This document shows positions 1 through 11,065 of a DNA stretch of 64,000 nucleotides, piece after piece. The DNA lies in contig CM038708.1 of NCBI GenBank assembly GCA_021613375.1, forward strand, positions 25,687,518 through 25,751,517. The letters run 5' to 3'. Below the pieces are notes generated by a model. It did no database searches. It was not told the origin of the DNA and worked only from the letters and a program-made list of their open reading frames with translations. This DNA comes from Megaleporinus macrocephalus. Taxonomy: Eukaryota > Chordata > Actinopteri > Characiformes > Anostomidae. Each line of letters begins with the position of its first letter. Position 1 is the first letter of the stretch. Both the position numbers and the translations under genes were made by a program.

Positions 1-1519
1 TATGACACAATTTGTTGTAGAGAGTGTTGGTGATAGAAACCGGGGGTCACAATGTCTACAGTACAAATCATCTACATTTTTATAAATAATAAAAAATTGT
101 AATAATAAAATGAAAAGCTAAATCTGAAAACAAAACTGAGTATTATTTTGCCTTCCAACATACTGTGACTATCACTCCACCATTAACAGAGTTAAATAAA
201 ATTAGTGTTTAATTTTAATGATCTCCTTAAATCTAATCTAATCTAATTAAAACCTGGATGATTCTGAAACTCTTAATATAATACTGTTCCAACTAATTCA
301 TAGGAACTATTGGATTGGAACTAACTAACTCATTGGAACTAATTCCACTTTTCATTTAAAAATAACAATTTACTACAACATTGTGTATCTTTAGCTTAAA
401 TTTAGCCACAACCATTATCAGAGTCTTCCTTGAGAAGCAGTGATAATCTGAATGTTTCTTTTCTAAACTACTGTATCTGAAAAGCTTGAGTTCTAAAACA
501 AAAAATCTAAAAACAAAGAGGGGTTAGTTATTCCTGAAGTAGCACTTATCAGAACTCAAACCCCTTCTTCCTTCAGTTTTGCAATTTCTGCCAGCAAAAA
601 AATGTTTGAAACAAATAGTTAACGCTGTCGTATTGCAAACAAACCAAGAACATTCGCTCATTTATTACAATTTCTAGTTATTAAATTCATTCACTCACTC
701 ACCACAACAGACTGTTCTGTACTATATACATTCATATCGCTGGTGTCAGAACAACACCTTGTAACCTTCAACCTTTCATACTTGTTGCTCATTTACATTG
801 TATCTTCATTTCATGATGAACAAAAGAAATGTTCTAAAACAGCTTGGAGGACAGGTCTAGTTACATCGACTCACATTAGATGTACACTATGCTTTTTCCT
901 TCTATCGCGAAGTAAGTTAAAGGTAAAATATAAGGTTTTGTTTGGACAGCAGTGTTTGAACACCCCTGTTCAAATCACATGTTGATTTTTTGAAAATCTA
1001 AAGCTCAATTATGGCATTTTTCCTGCAAACTGTTGTGGAGAATGTTTAACTGTTAGCTGAATTGAACATATTGAACAAAATCAAAAGTAAATAAAATAAA
1101 ATGTGCTCTAACTTCTGTATAGGTCACATTTATTTATTTATTTATTTGTTCTTTATATTTAGCTCACTCTTTGTTGCAGATGTGATAACTTATTTTTACT
1201 TAGAAAATCAGCCAAAGATGGGGGCACCCAAACTTTTGCATATGACTGTACATGTATCATTAGAGTACTAGTACTGCTTGATATGTCTCTATGATCAGTG
1301 ACAGTGGGCTCCTCTTACATTGTTTCATAACTGCATCCTGAAGGTAAACTCAAAGCATCTGTTGATCTATTTACCTTCTTCATCCAGATTAAAACTACAA
1401 CTGTAAACAGTTTTCTCCAGCACGTTCTCCTCTTCGCTTGTTCTTGAATTGAAGGACGGATGAAGTCACTTCACACACCCATCCACCCAGTCCATAATCA
1501 TCCTGCCATCCTTTGTACA
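1..1519. other. Repeat-rich intergenic DNA left of the osteocrin-like gene
   Basis: No gene was recognised. The first ~250 bases belong to a dispersed repeat also present near 33.5 kb (shared words include 'acaatgtctaca' and 'ctccaccattaa'). About 930-1250 is a Tc1-like deletion derivative, listed separately. The short open frames here have no recognisable domain and no intron context. Confidence 0.6.
930..1252. mobile_element. Tc1-like miniature element or relic
   Basis: The right edge ends in a sequence whose reverse complement, from about 1252 leftwards, reads acagtcatatgcaaaagttt followed by gggtgcccccatc. This is the terminal-inverted-repeat style of a common fish Tc1/mariner family. 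The left edge near 930-965 carries a degenerate counterpart (tttgaacacccctgttcaaa). The interior is too short for a transposase, so it looks like an internally deleted copy. Edges are approximate and the family name is inferred from memory. Confidence 0.5.
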
Positions 1520-1525
1520 TATAAA
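1520..1525 (+). promoter_or_regulatory. TATA box of the osteocrin-like gene
   Basis: TATAAA lies upstream of a likely 5' untranslated exon, which would start near 1550 and end at 1641 before a GTAAAG donor. The acceptor of the next exon is directly followed by the start ATG at 1854. A TATA promoter suits a tissue-restricted hormone gene. The transcription start is inferred. Confidence 0.55.
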
Positions 1526-1853
1526 CCCACCCCAGCCTCATTCCTACAAATACCCCAGACTCAGAGGACGGCACCACAAACTGACCAAGGGACTGACCAA
1601 GCAAAAGCTCAACCAGCTGCAGTCAACTGCTGAAGAAGAAGGTAAAGCAGATTCCATGCTCTGAAACATTTCTCCTCTATTGCTTTCATAGAAATGATAG
1701 TTTTAACTGTGGCTGAATGTGTACCATTAATGCGACTGAAGACCAAAACCTTTCACTAATGAACAGTTATGAGCGTTTATGTATGTTATGCTATTAACGA
1801 AGCTGTGAGAACTTTTTATTTATCTTATTTATTCTGCTGTGTGTGTTTTCCAG

Positions 1854-3039
1854 ATGTTGGCCTACAAGAACTTGCTGTCGGTTTTGGCTCTCTGTTTCTT
1901 AATAGATGAGCTCTATGCGTTCCTGCTTCCAGACAGGCTGCAGTCAGCCAGGGTGAGTGTCTCTGGCTAAGTTACTTACTTGTTCAATTTTCATGTTGCA
2001 GCATGATTGCATGAAATGTTGTCATATTTGTCTCAGAAAACCAACCAAATAAATAAATAAATAAACAAACTTAAATTTACAGCATAACTATCTAAAGATA
2101 CCAGCTCTCCAAAATATCCACTTTACAGAAGAAGATAAAACTTTCCTAAATTTTATTGTAATTAAAAAGTTTTTTTATTTTTTTTATTTGGAGCATTTCT
2201 ATTGGTCCATACTTTTTGAAATGTTCACACATAATCTAAAGAACGTTTGCTGTGTCGAATGATGTAGATAAATAGAGAGTAACCATATGGCTTACCAGTT
2301 GTAGAGCTCAGGGTGGTGGTGATACTGTTTTTCTAATATTGAGATAACATTAGTACAACATCAACTTCTCCATTTACTACCGCCGTCTTCAAACCGTCCT
2401 CCCTCTTTATTTCCCCCTGCAGAGGCTCAGCCGCGACGTGCCTTCTCACCTGTCTGAAATCTCTGACCTGGGTGAGTTTATGCCAGATAACGGGGGGGAA
2501 ATGACCCAGGACTGGGAGCCCAACCCGGCCAAATCCCTCACTGTCCTCTCGCCACCTGTGGAGCACATTCCAGTACTGCCCAAACCACAGCAGCACAAGA
2601 GCAAAGACAAGAGGTGGGTGAAGACACAATGCCAACGTAATACTAATAGACTCTTCAACTAAAGGTGAATGAGGTGAAATGTACATGTGAAAAGAAATAT
2701 TTTGATCCTAATCCCAATTTATTTTTCTCTCTCAGTAGGGCGAGGGTCACCGTCCCTCTTGACCGCATTGGTAACTCCTACCTGTCGAGCAGAAACAGAA
2801 AGGTGAGCATTCTGATGGAAACATCTCATTATGTAATAAGTGTATTATATGCAGTACAGCATTTCTAGAGGATTCATAAACATAACATAGAATTGTGATT
2901 ACTGACTGCAGGTGTACTGGTCGAGCCACCACAGCTTATGTGAGGCAGAAACGTTTCTTGTGTAGTCAGTGTCCTAAGTATGTGTTCCTTCTTTCAGGAT
3001 GAACCAGAGGAGGAGCACAGAGAGGTTTTTGATGACTGA
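1854..3039 (+). CDS. ostn: Osteocrin-like secreted peptide precursor
   Basis: Coding exons are 1854-1952, 2423-2613, 2736-2802 and 2998-3039 (399 nt, 132 residues); human osteocrin has 133. The start ATG is the first codon after a TTTTCCAG acceptor. Residues 1-22 form a typical signal peptide (MLAYKNLLSVLALCFLIDEL then YA). The mature region holds VTVPLDRIGNSYLSSRNRK, matching the osteocrin natriuretic-like motif (human GIPMDRIGRNRLS). Osteocrin (musclin) is a secreted muscle and bone peptide that binds the clearance receptor NPR3 and so raises local natriuretic peptide; it lacks the cysteine ring of ANP/CNP. Basic residues before and after the motif suggest convertase cleavage. Odd points: I see only one clear natriuretic-like motif, there is an acidic C-terminal tail (DEPEEEHREVFDD), and exon 3 has a tandem acceptor (2736 or 2739). 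It could be an osteocrin paralogue rather than the direct orthologue. Confidence 0.8.
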
Positions 3040-3341
3040 CGAGCCATCAAGCGTGAAGACACTACAACTAACACACCATTTCAGCTGGATTAACAGGAGC
3101 AGACTGAACCCAGTCCTAATTAAATGACATCACAAGTGGGAACTCTGTTAAAAGTCTATGATCAGGCTTACTGTGTATCAAAAACAAGAAAAAGCACTGT
3201 ATGTAGCAGTTTCTGCTCCTGTTCTTTTTAACCTGTACTGTTTTACATTGTTGTATGCCTCCTAGCTTTATTTATTTCTATTTAATATCGCCCTCTAGTG
3301 GTGTGCAAACTGACAGACACTGTACTTGTGTGCCTACGCTA

Positions 3342-3347
3342 ATTAAA
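3342..3347 (+). promoter_or_regulatory. ostn: Poly(A) signal (ATTAAA) of the osteocrin-like gene
   Basis: ATTAAA lies about 300 nt after the stop codon. It is the best candidate signal before the oppositely oriented phf23 3' end, which starts about 100 nt further on. Confidence 0.5.
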
Positions 3348-3446
3348 GATTTTTAACAAAAGCACAAAAGCATTCGCTGAATTCTTTCCGGAAGACAAAA
3401 TTACTCAAGACAGGATTTCTGATAGGATCCCCAATAAAGAAAAGTT

Positions 3447-3452
3447 TTTATT
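3447..3452 (-). promoter_or_regulatory. phf23: Poly(A) signal (AATAAA) of phf23
   Basis: TTTATT on the + strand is AATAAA for the minus-strand phf23 transcript. Using it gives a 3' UTR of about 1.4 kb (roughly 3425-4826), which converges closely on the osteocrin-like gene. Confidence 0.45.
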
Positions 3453-4826
3453 TCTTCAGGTACAGTTAAAGAAAACATCAGATGCCAAAAATATAACATT
3501 TGCTTGGCTTTTCTCTTCGCTTTCATATATGTACAGTTCTCAAAGGATATGCTATTTACAGAGTAAAATAGTAGAGGCGGGGGTGAGAGTCTACCTTGTT
3601 TGGGGATTTCAAGAAACCCCCCACCTCACCAACAAACAAAGAAAAAGAAAAAAAAAAAAAAGAAAAATGTCAGAAAGAAAGAAAATAAAGCCACAACAAG
3701 TGCAGCATAAACTCTTTTTCTGTACACAACCAAAAGAGAGCTGGTCTCCAAACTACTTTCAAAAGACAGCTTGCCATGGAAGAGTTACACAAAGTCTACT
3801 ATCCTGGGTGCAATCTCAACCGGTTCTCAGACGAGAGGTTAAAAGCTCAGTACAGCTTTTGTTTTTAAAACAATAAACAAACAAAAGAAATTCATTACAT
3901 CTATTAACCTGGTGCTCAGTGAGCTTCGGCGGCCAGACGGCCGTCGCGAAAGCTCTTGAACCCCGTTCGCTCAAAAGCCTCACGAAACTTAAACCTCCCT
4001 TCAAAAGTCGAATGAAAATAGTTAACACACGATGTGAACCTGCGTCCGAGAGACGGTAGGGAAGGGGCGAGGGCGAGAAGTGTTCCGATTTTAAAGTTCG
4101 CTGGTTGAATGAAGCCCACGAGAAACAGACAGCAATGTCTTTAGGAATTTGGATGATGAATCAAATCCGGCCAATAAAAATGTTCCCCCTCTTGAGCACT
4201 GAGAGAAGTCGACCGCTGCTAAGTGCTAGTTAATGACAGGGCTGCCATCGTGCTGCTGAAAGGATCGTACATGGAGATAATAAAGCGCTAATAACCTAGA
4301 GACATTCGCACAATGCCTAGCTGTTAATAATCTGCCACACAAACCAAAATGCTTTAGTTAGAATTAAACATTATGTTGAGACCAAAAAAATAAAAAATTA
4401 TTGATATGCCTAAAAAGTCGAAGTAAAGCAGTTATAACCTGTACATGGACAGTTCCTTCATGTAGATGGGCAAAACTCAGCCTCTAAGGATGTTCTCTCA
4501 TTGTCGTCTTTGTTTCGTTCTCCTCTGAAAGTAACAACACCTTCTAACTCTGCTTTAGAGACGGCTATAAATAAGAAGTGACGCTTCTGACAGATCAGAC
4601 CGGTGTGACAGTTACAACAACGCATAAGAGGCTGCACACGAAAAAAAAAAAAGTTTGCCTATGAACATGGAGATGATTGTCAAATGTGTAAATATGACAT
4701 GTGCAGAAGAGACGCCAACCAGCAACACTGCAGGAAAAAAAAACATTCTTTCGTGTTTTCTTCTCATATTGGATAGAAAAAGTGAAGGACGGGAACATTC
4801 AAGGCTTTGAGAGGGGGGTGTGTTCT

Positions 4827-7800
4827 CTAATTGTCTTTTTTATGGCTCAGCCGTCGAGCATCTCTGCATTTGTGGCAGTAGAAGATGTCCGGGACGTTGG
4901 ATTTCTTGATTTTTGCGCAGGAAAGATGCACCCATATGCTGCACTGGTTGCACTCGATCATGGGACGTCCAGCGAAGGGCTTCCCACAGTAACAAGTGAT
5001 CAAGTCCCACGAGTCATCACCTACGAGAAGAACAGAATGGATTTAAAACAGTGAATACATCTGATATTTTAAGAGCAAGAATGTAAAGAATCCTCTCTCA
5101 TTCTACTAAGCACCCTGTAGTATATAAATCAATAGGCAGTGAATCAATAGCAGAGACAGTCATCTTCAGTCCCTTTACAGTTTACACATACCAGGCAAAG
5201 CACATAAAAATTAGTCTTTCTTTATGCAGTCTTTCCAAAAGTAGTTTATATTATCATTTCTTTAATCCTTTGCATGATAAAAATCCACAACACTTCTACA
5301 TGGTTTTTGCCAACATTTGTAGTATATATATAGCAATAACCCTTAAAAAAAAACAACTGTAAGGTAAAAAAATCAGCTTGAAAGTTTCAGTTTATGACCA
5401 GAAAAAAAGTCTGTCTCATATCGCCCCCTAGTGACAAAGGTCCCCCCAAAGTTGGGCCATGTATTGTTTGGAGGGGTTGGGGGAGGAGCTCAACTCACAA
5501 CTGCAAAAGCCAAGCATTTGCCTGCTTAAGTACTTTTAAAATGCACAGCTTTAATACACATGTTTTAGGAACTGGTGCATTCTCAAAACCCAATGGAGCA
5601 TTTTCTCAACAGCATCACTTCAATCCCAGAATCCTCTTTACCTCCCTAAGTAACGGTCACCATGCATAACCAGCCCAAACAGATGCACTCCTGTGCCCTG
5701 GGACGCTATCAGAACTGATGAAAATATACTGAGCATTTCGGAAACTTGAAGTAGACCATCATAACCATAAGATACAAACTACCAGTAAGCCTCCATAACA
5801 AAACCCAGTTAACAGCATTCCAAAAAGTTATTGACAGATAAGATGAAGATTACTATGGGAATCTTTAGAAAAAGGGATAGTGTGCCAAGCAAATATACAG
5901 TTTTTAAATGATAGAAAGGTAGAATTTTGTTTGATAGGACAATTCTGTCACCCAACCTATGTACACATTTCAACACTGAGGATCAATAGCTCTTAAAACA
6001 AGCAGGACCTAAAAATGGCTGGATCACAGTGCAGATACAGCATCATCTGGGGAGATGGCCAGCATCTAGGCTTCAGATCTCTATGGCAATGTAAACATAT
6101 AGGTAAACAAACATCATTACTGTTGGTTCAATTTATTTGTTGACGTTTTTTTTTCCTGTCCTCTGAAATGGGAAATGTGTCTATCTTAAAGGCAATTCAT
6201 GCTGCGATTCATTTTGCACACATGTGTGTAAAAATGTTTTTAGTTGAGATTCTTTAATAATCATAGTATTTCATGTGCTGCTGAACAGTCAAAGCAAAAA
6301 AAAGTCACATTCCAGTTACTTTTGGACTGCACTGAACACAAGGCTTGAAAAATAAAACATTACTGGAAAGTGTGTGAATGTGGCCAGACAGATGACAATA
6401 AGCCTTTAAGCCTGAGTATTTATCTATTTCTATTAATCAGATAAAAGATAGTCACCTGACTCCACCATGATATCCTCATCCGCAATCCACGTCTCCCCCT
6501 CACTGGAGCTCATTTCAGCCTCTCTTGCTGCCTCCTCCCTTTCAGCTTTTACCAAGGCGGCTTCCTCGGCCGGCAGCCCGTGCACAGGCGCCGGTGCCCG
6601 GCCCGAGTGCTCCTCTCCCTGGCCGAGGCCAGTCTCAGAGTCTGTCTCACTGGGCGCTGAGTTCTTAAGCTTCTTAAGCGCTTTAGGCTGCTTGGGGTTT
6701 TTGCTGCGTTTGATCCTGGCGCGCTTCTCTCCACCGCTACTGCTGCTATCTCCCGCACCCGAGCCAAGAGAAAGCCGCTTCAGCTTCTTGTCCTTCTTGC
6801 GCTCTGCTTTGCTGCCTGCTTGGCCCTTGTAAAAAGGGTCCTTTAGTCTCATTTTGTCTAGCAGAGTGCTGTCGGAGGGTAAGCGGCGCATGCTCTTAAC
6901 ACCTTTGTTGGCGCGAGCTTTCCGCACAAAGGTGTGAATGGTGTGGAGGTCCGAGGTGCCATCCCCCCAGCCCGCTGCCATGTTGGAGCTCGCACCACCT
7001 CCCATGCCACTTTCACCTGAAGCTCCAGAGCTGTGCGGAGAACTGGAGGAGGCTGGAGACCATGGTCTCTCCTACAGGGGAAAGACAATACATGGTAATA
7101 AACGGATAACGACAGGAGAACTTAATAAAAAGAGTCACAGAACAACTAAAACAGCAGCTTTCAGGCTGCGACCATCTGAAGGAGAGCTACATTCAGGTTC
7201 ACTTAGGGTGAAAACTTAGGAAAAGAGCCACGCTGCACTAGTGAGACTCACCTCTTTTGGAGATGGGATATATCCAGCGTAGGCCAAGACAAAACTACAG
7301 AATTTGTTGAAGTCCTCCACAGTTCTCTTCCTTCTCTCTGGTGGCTAAAAATAAACATTTCCAGTTACATGTACTGTGATTCCTACTGCTATTGTAACAC
7401 AATAATGCTTAACTGCTTACTGGAGTCTGCACTTATAGCTGTGCTTATAGTTCACTTACCAGGGTCTCTGTTTTGCATTTCAGCAATGAATCTGATGAAA
7501 AGAAAGAGACAACATTGGTTACAAACTCTAATCTTGACACATCGCTACACAATTCATCTCCTACTAGGTTTTTTGCACCAAAACTCTGCCCAGGCGTGTG
7601 CAGTACGGTGTTAGCAGGTGGCTAAAGACGAGTTGAGAAGCTAACCTTTACCAAAGCGAGTCTGATGAACACCAGGAGACCATCTTAGCCAGATCGCACG
7701 CTGCTGACTCGAGCCTCCTTTTACTCATATTTTTCGGAAAGCCAAATTAGCTTACAAAAGCGATACTCCACCGGGGAGACCCAGCTTTTATTCCGAGCCC

Positions 7801-8845
7801 TCGAAAACACCACCGACCGATACACATCGCATTATTTCTGACGTTCAGGCGAACATTAGCTGTAATTAGCCAGCGGGCTGCTGAAAAACCACGACAGGGT
7901 TCCTGACTATATTGGATATAAAAGGGCAAAGAAAGAGCTGAAAAACGAGGAGCAAAACATATATCCATTCGTATCTACTCATCAACTTTTAGTGACTTAT
8001 GCATTTACTCGCGTAGATAGAGCTACAGCGCGACCGCTGGCTAACTAAGTTGGCAAAAAATGCTACCGTTAGCGCGCTTAGCACGGTTAGCTTCGCCTCG
8101 CCCTGTGAATGCCACCTGTTTGAGAAGCTATCAAGTTCACAGATTCAAATAAGCAAAACACAATTAGCTGTTAAGAGTTGCTGAACAAATCAGACCATAA
8201 TGTCATCTGCAGAGAAAACGTGAAATGCAGCTTCAGTTAAACAGGATGCCTCGGTTCCGTAGCCGAGGAAAAAACCCAAGACAATCGTGGTGAGTGTGAG
8301 CTAAAGTAGCTGGCTAAGCTAACTTAGCTGACTCGCAAATTAACACTTCCTACATGCGGGGCATCTAACGTTGTCCGGGGGTCGTCGAGGGCTTTTTTGT
8401 TGGATAAGTTCAGACAACACACTTAGCCAACTTTCCGGATTTGCTTGCTAACACAACTGATCCGAAATCAGAATGAACAACAACGGCAGCCTTAGCGCAC
8501 CTCATCCATATTAATCAACGCTGACGCCAGCTAGCCGACTAACTACGCTAAGTCTTTAGCTGCAAATTACAGAGTATTGCGCATATATCTGGTGTCTGAT
8601 CACAACACTCATTAAACCAAAAACCTAAACCATAAGATGTCAAATAGCCACCGATGCACGAGTTTTTTAAGGTATACTTCATTTTAGCTGTGTAGCTAGT
8701 CAGCTTGCAACCATTAACGCTAAGTGGCCAATAATAGCCGGCTAACAGACCGATGACTGGTAACACAACTGAGCCAGTTCATTCCGAACTGCATTCCCGA
8801 TGTTCTTTTGTCCTTACCTTGGTGTTCAGACATTATCTCAAGCAT
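4827..8845 (-). CDS. phf23: PHD finger protein 23
   Basis: Coding exons in transcript order are 8845-8818, 7491-7460, 7344-7252, 7071-6456 and 5020-4827 (963 nt, 320 residues); phases agree at every junction. The N-terminus [20 protein letters not shown] then [20 protein letters not shown] matches the PHF23/PHF13 N-terminal block. Mid-protein [13 protein letters not shown] and LLDKMRLKD are PHF23-type segments, followed by a lysine-rich stretch and a Ser/Glu-rich stretch. The C-terminal PHD finger (from about residue 259) starts [20 protein letters not shown] and has Cys4-His-Cys3 zinc ligands (CYC, CNQC, H, C, CHKC). The DLITCYC and IKKSNVPD wording favours PHF23 over PHF13. PHF23 binds H3K4me3 and has been reported to restrain autophagy by destabilising LRSAM1. 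The first two coding exons are only 28 and 32 nt. The a/b paralogue was not resolved. Confidence 0.93.
5021..6455. other. phf23: phf23 intron 4
   Basis: Intron between the acidic/basic exon and the PHD exon, with a GTGAC donor and CGTAG acceptor on the minus strand. No gene, structured RNA or clear transposon was recognised in it. Confidence 0.7.
7492..8817. other. phf23: phf23 intron 1
   Basis: Intron between the 28-nt first coding exon and the 32-nt second. It contains many GCTAGC/TTAGC-type words common near fish promoters. No gene was recognised. Confidence 0.6.
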
Positions 8846-8849
8846 TGTC

Positions 8850-9480
8850 ACCTCAGCTAGGAGGTCCTTTCAGCTTGGTTGGCACTGTTCAACGCCTCTT
8901 CACCGGCTTTGGGCGCAAATCCCCAGCCGGCGACGTGCGGACCAGCTAGCTGGCCAGCTAAAGCTAAACGAGGCTCACACTTTCTCCACACAGGCGACCA
9001 AACCAGGCGACTGATCTTCGTCCTCCTCGGTGTGAAAGTCTAGCAGATAAACTCTACACGATGAGTGGAAATGTACGATTGAACTTTCTGGTTTGCGAGG
9101 CAGTCTGGTAGCTAGATAATTTCTTCGTCACGGTGTTGCATAAATAATCCGGGCAGTCAAAGACAGTTTGATAAACTTAGCTAATGCCATGCAATCCGAG
9201 TCAGCGAGCGTTCCGGAGACGGTAGATTGACCATATTCTCTGATGCCATCGTTCGTCGAAAGTATCGGATTAACAGGCGATTCTGGTTTCTAACAAATGC
9301 GGGAAAAGAGCGAAGTTCTTCGAAATACGACTGCGTGTCGTCCTCGCCGCGCCTCGCTCAGCCCGTCCGTGTCAACTGATTTCTCCTCTCACACTGAGGA
9401 TCGCGGCGCCCCCTGACGGCCAGACCGCACAGAGGGGCTGCGCGCTCAATGGCCGATGGGAAATGTAGTTCTTAACACGC
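8850..9480 (-). promoter_or_regulatory. phf23: CpG-rich promoter and 5' UTR region of phf23
   Basis: The stretch is visibly richer in G+C and CpG than its surroundings, especially 9340-9450, and lies directly upstream of the phf23 start. Its distal edge carries a ZNF143-type motif, listed separately. No TATA box was seen, consistent with a housekeeping promoter. Confidence 0.5.
9451..9470 (-). promoter_or_regulatory. ZNF143 (Staf)-type motif near the phf23 promoter
   Basis: Read on the minus strand this is AACTACATTTCCCATCGGCC, close to the ACTACAnnTCCCA core of the ZNF143 binding site. It sits at the distal edge of the CpG-rich phf23 5' region. Assignment rests on motif resemblance only. 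Confidence 0.5.
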
Positions 9481-9829
9481 AGTAGCCGAATATGCTCAGA
9501 GCATGATTCGACTGGTTCGAAGTGCCCAGCAATAGACATCAGCTGTGTCCGAAACTGAAGGCAGCTGTCTCGATTCCTGCCTACGCTGTCTTGTAAGTCA
9601 GTATTTGTGAAGGCAGCAGTGTCTTCTGTGTCAGTTCTAGTATTTTCTGCGATCGTTTGCTTACCTCATCAACGCGCTGTGACAGAGGATTGTGGGATAT
9701 GTAAGGTAGCAGAGGGCAGAGCTACACTGCCTTCATTAAACGAGCGGACGGAGGAACCTTAGCAGGCTTCGGTTTACACAGACTGAGTCTCTCAGAACAC
9801 CGAGCAGACTCACTACTAAGTTAAAACTC

Positions 9830-10130
9830 AGAAAACATATAATGTTGCTACAACGCTGCCTAAAGGTTGTGATTTTTATGTTGTCTGAACAAGGTTGTCA
9901 CACCGTCATCACTAAGTAACGTTGTTTTATAGTATTGTTACTACCTGTTGGCGACTTTACCGAGTTTTCTGGAGCTCCATGCAGATATAATGGAAAGTAT
10001 AATGGATTCTAGGAGGTTGTGACAACGTACTGACAACGTTACCACTACATTGTCACAAGTTTCTGAGGAATTACATTTCAACACTGTGACAGCGTCGTTG
10101 GCAACAACTGTGTTTGCAGGGAAGTGCAGT
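9830..10130 (-). mobile_element. Dispersed element copy, left arm of an inverted pair
   Basis: This stretch matches the reverse complement of about 10705-11065 over most of its length. Shared segments include gttgttttatagtatt, ggattctaggagg and ctgaggaattacatttcaa. Divergence and small indels show the copies are not recent. The family was not identified; no transposase is visible. Confidence 0.6.
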
Positions 10131-10704
10131 GTATCAGATTGGCACATGAGAGAGCTTTGTTGTTACACGTCCTGCCTCTTTTTGGGAAAACAAACTCACT
10201 CGCCATAGACTGTAGAGTAAAATACCGAGGCAGGACTCTCGGTTTTCTGGATCTGACTCTGGAGCTGGAATTGCCTAATCAACTTCATTTCAAATAATGT
10301 TTATTGCAACTTAAGTCATGAAAAAAAATCAGGTCAGAGTTTGTGTTAAAGCGGCTGTTGTTTTTTAAAGATGGTAATTAAATTAACTGTCACAACTCAG
10401 ACTGCTTTATACTCTCTTCAATCTTAATGCCAGTCGATTACAATGAAAGTTGACAGAGTTGAAGTGTCGACTCCAAGCATTTCGACCATTAGAGTCATTG
10501 ACAAGAGTTCAACCCGACTTCCAGACGTGATGGCAATATTAAACAAAACCCACATAAAACCACCAGAATTGAACTAGTGTCTTTGGGCCATTTATAGCCC
10601 ATGTCAGGTGAATATGTGTCTCCCAGCATCAGGCGGGTGCAGTAAATTCAGTGAATGCCCGAGATGTTCTACTTGGACATTTGTTTTCACCTGACTGAGT
10701 CCCT

Positions 10705-11065
10705 GCAAATGCAGTTACATTGTGACAACATGCTGACAACATGTTTTGACTGTTTTGATGTCCCTAACATTGAAATGTAATTCCTCAGAAAGCTGTGAAA
10801 TGTTATTTGACCTTGTGAAAATGTGGTGGTAGTGGTTGTCAGTACATTGTCAGACCCTCCTAGAATCCTTCATATGTTTATCATATCTGCATAGACCTCC
10901 ATGGAAATTTGCTAAGTTCCAAAAAAGTAGTTATAATACTATAAAACAACATTATTTAATAGTTATGATGTGACAATCTTGTTCAGACAATGTAAAAAAC
11001 ACCACCTTTTGACATCATTGTAGCAACTTTTCTTAGTAAGTAGACAATGTTGTGTGTTTGCTGGG
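10705..11065 (+). mobile_element. Dispersed element copy, right arm of an inverted pair
   Basis: Partner of the copy at 9830-10130 in the opposite orientation, with about 570 nt between them. The outer end carries cagcaaacacacaacattgt when read on the minus strand. The pair may be one fold-back element or two independent insertions. Confidence 0.6.
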
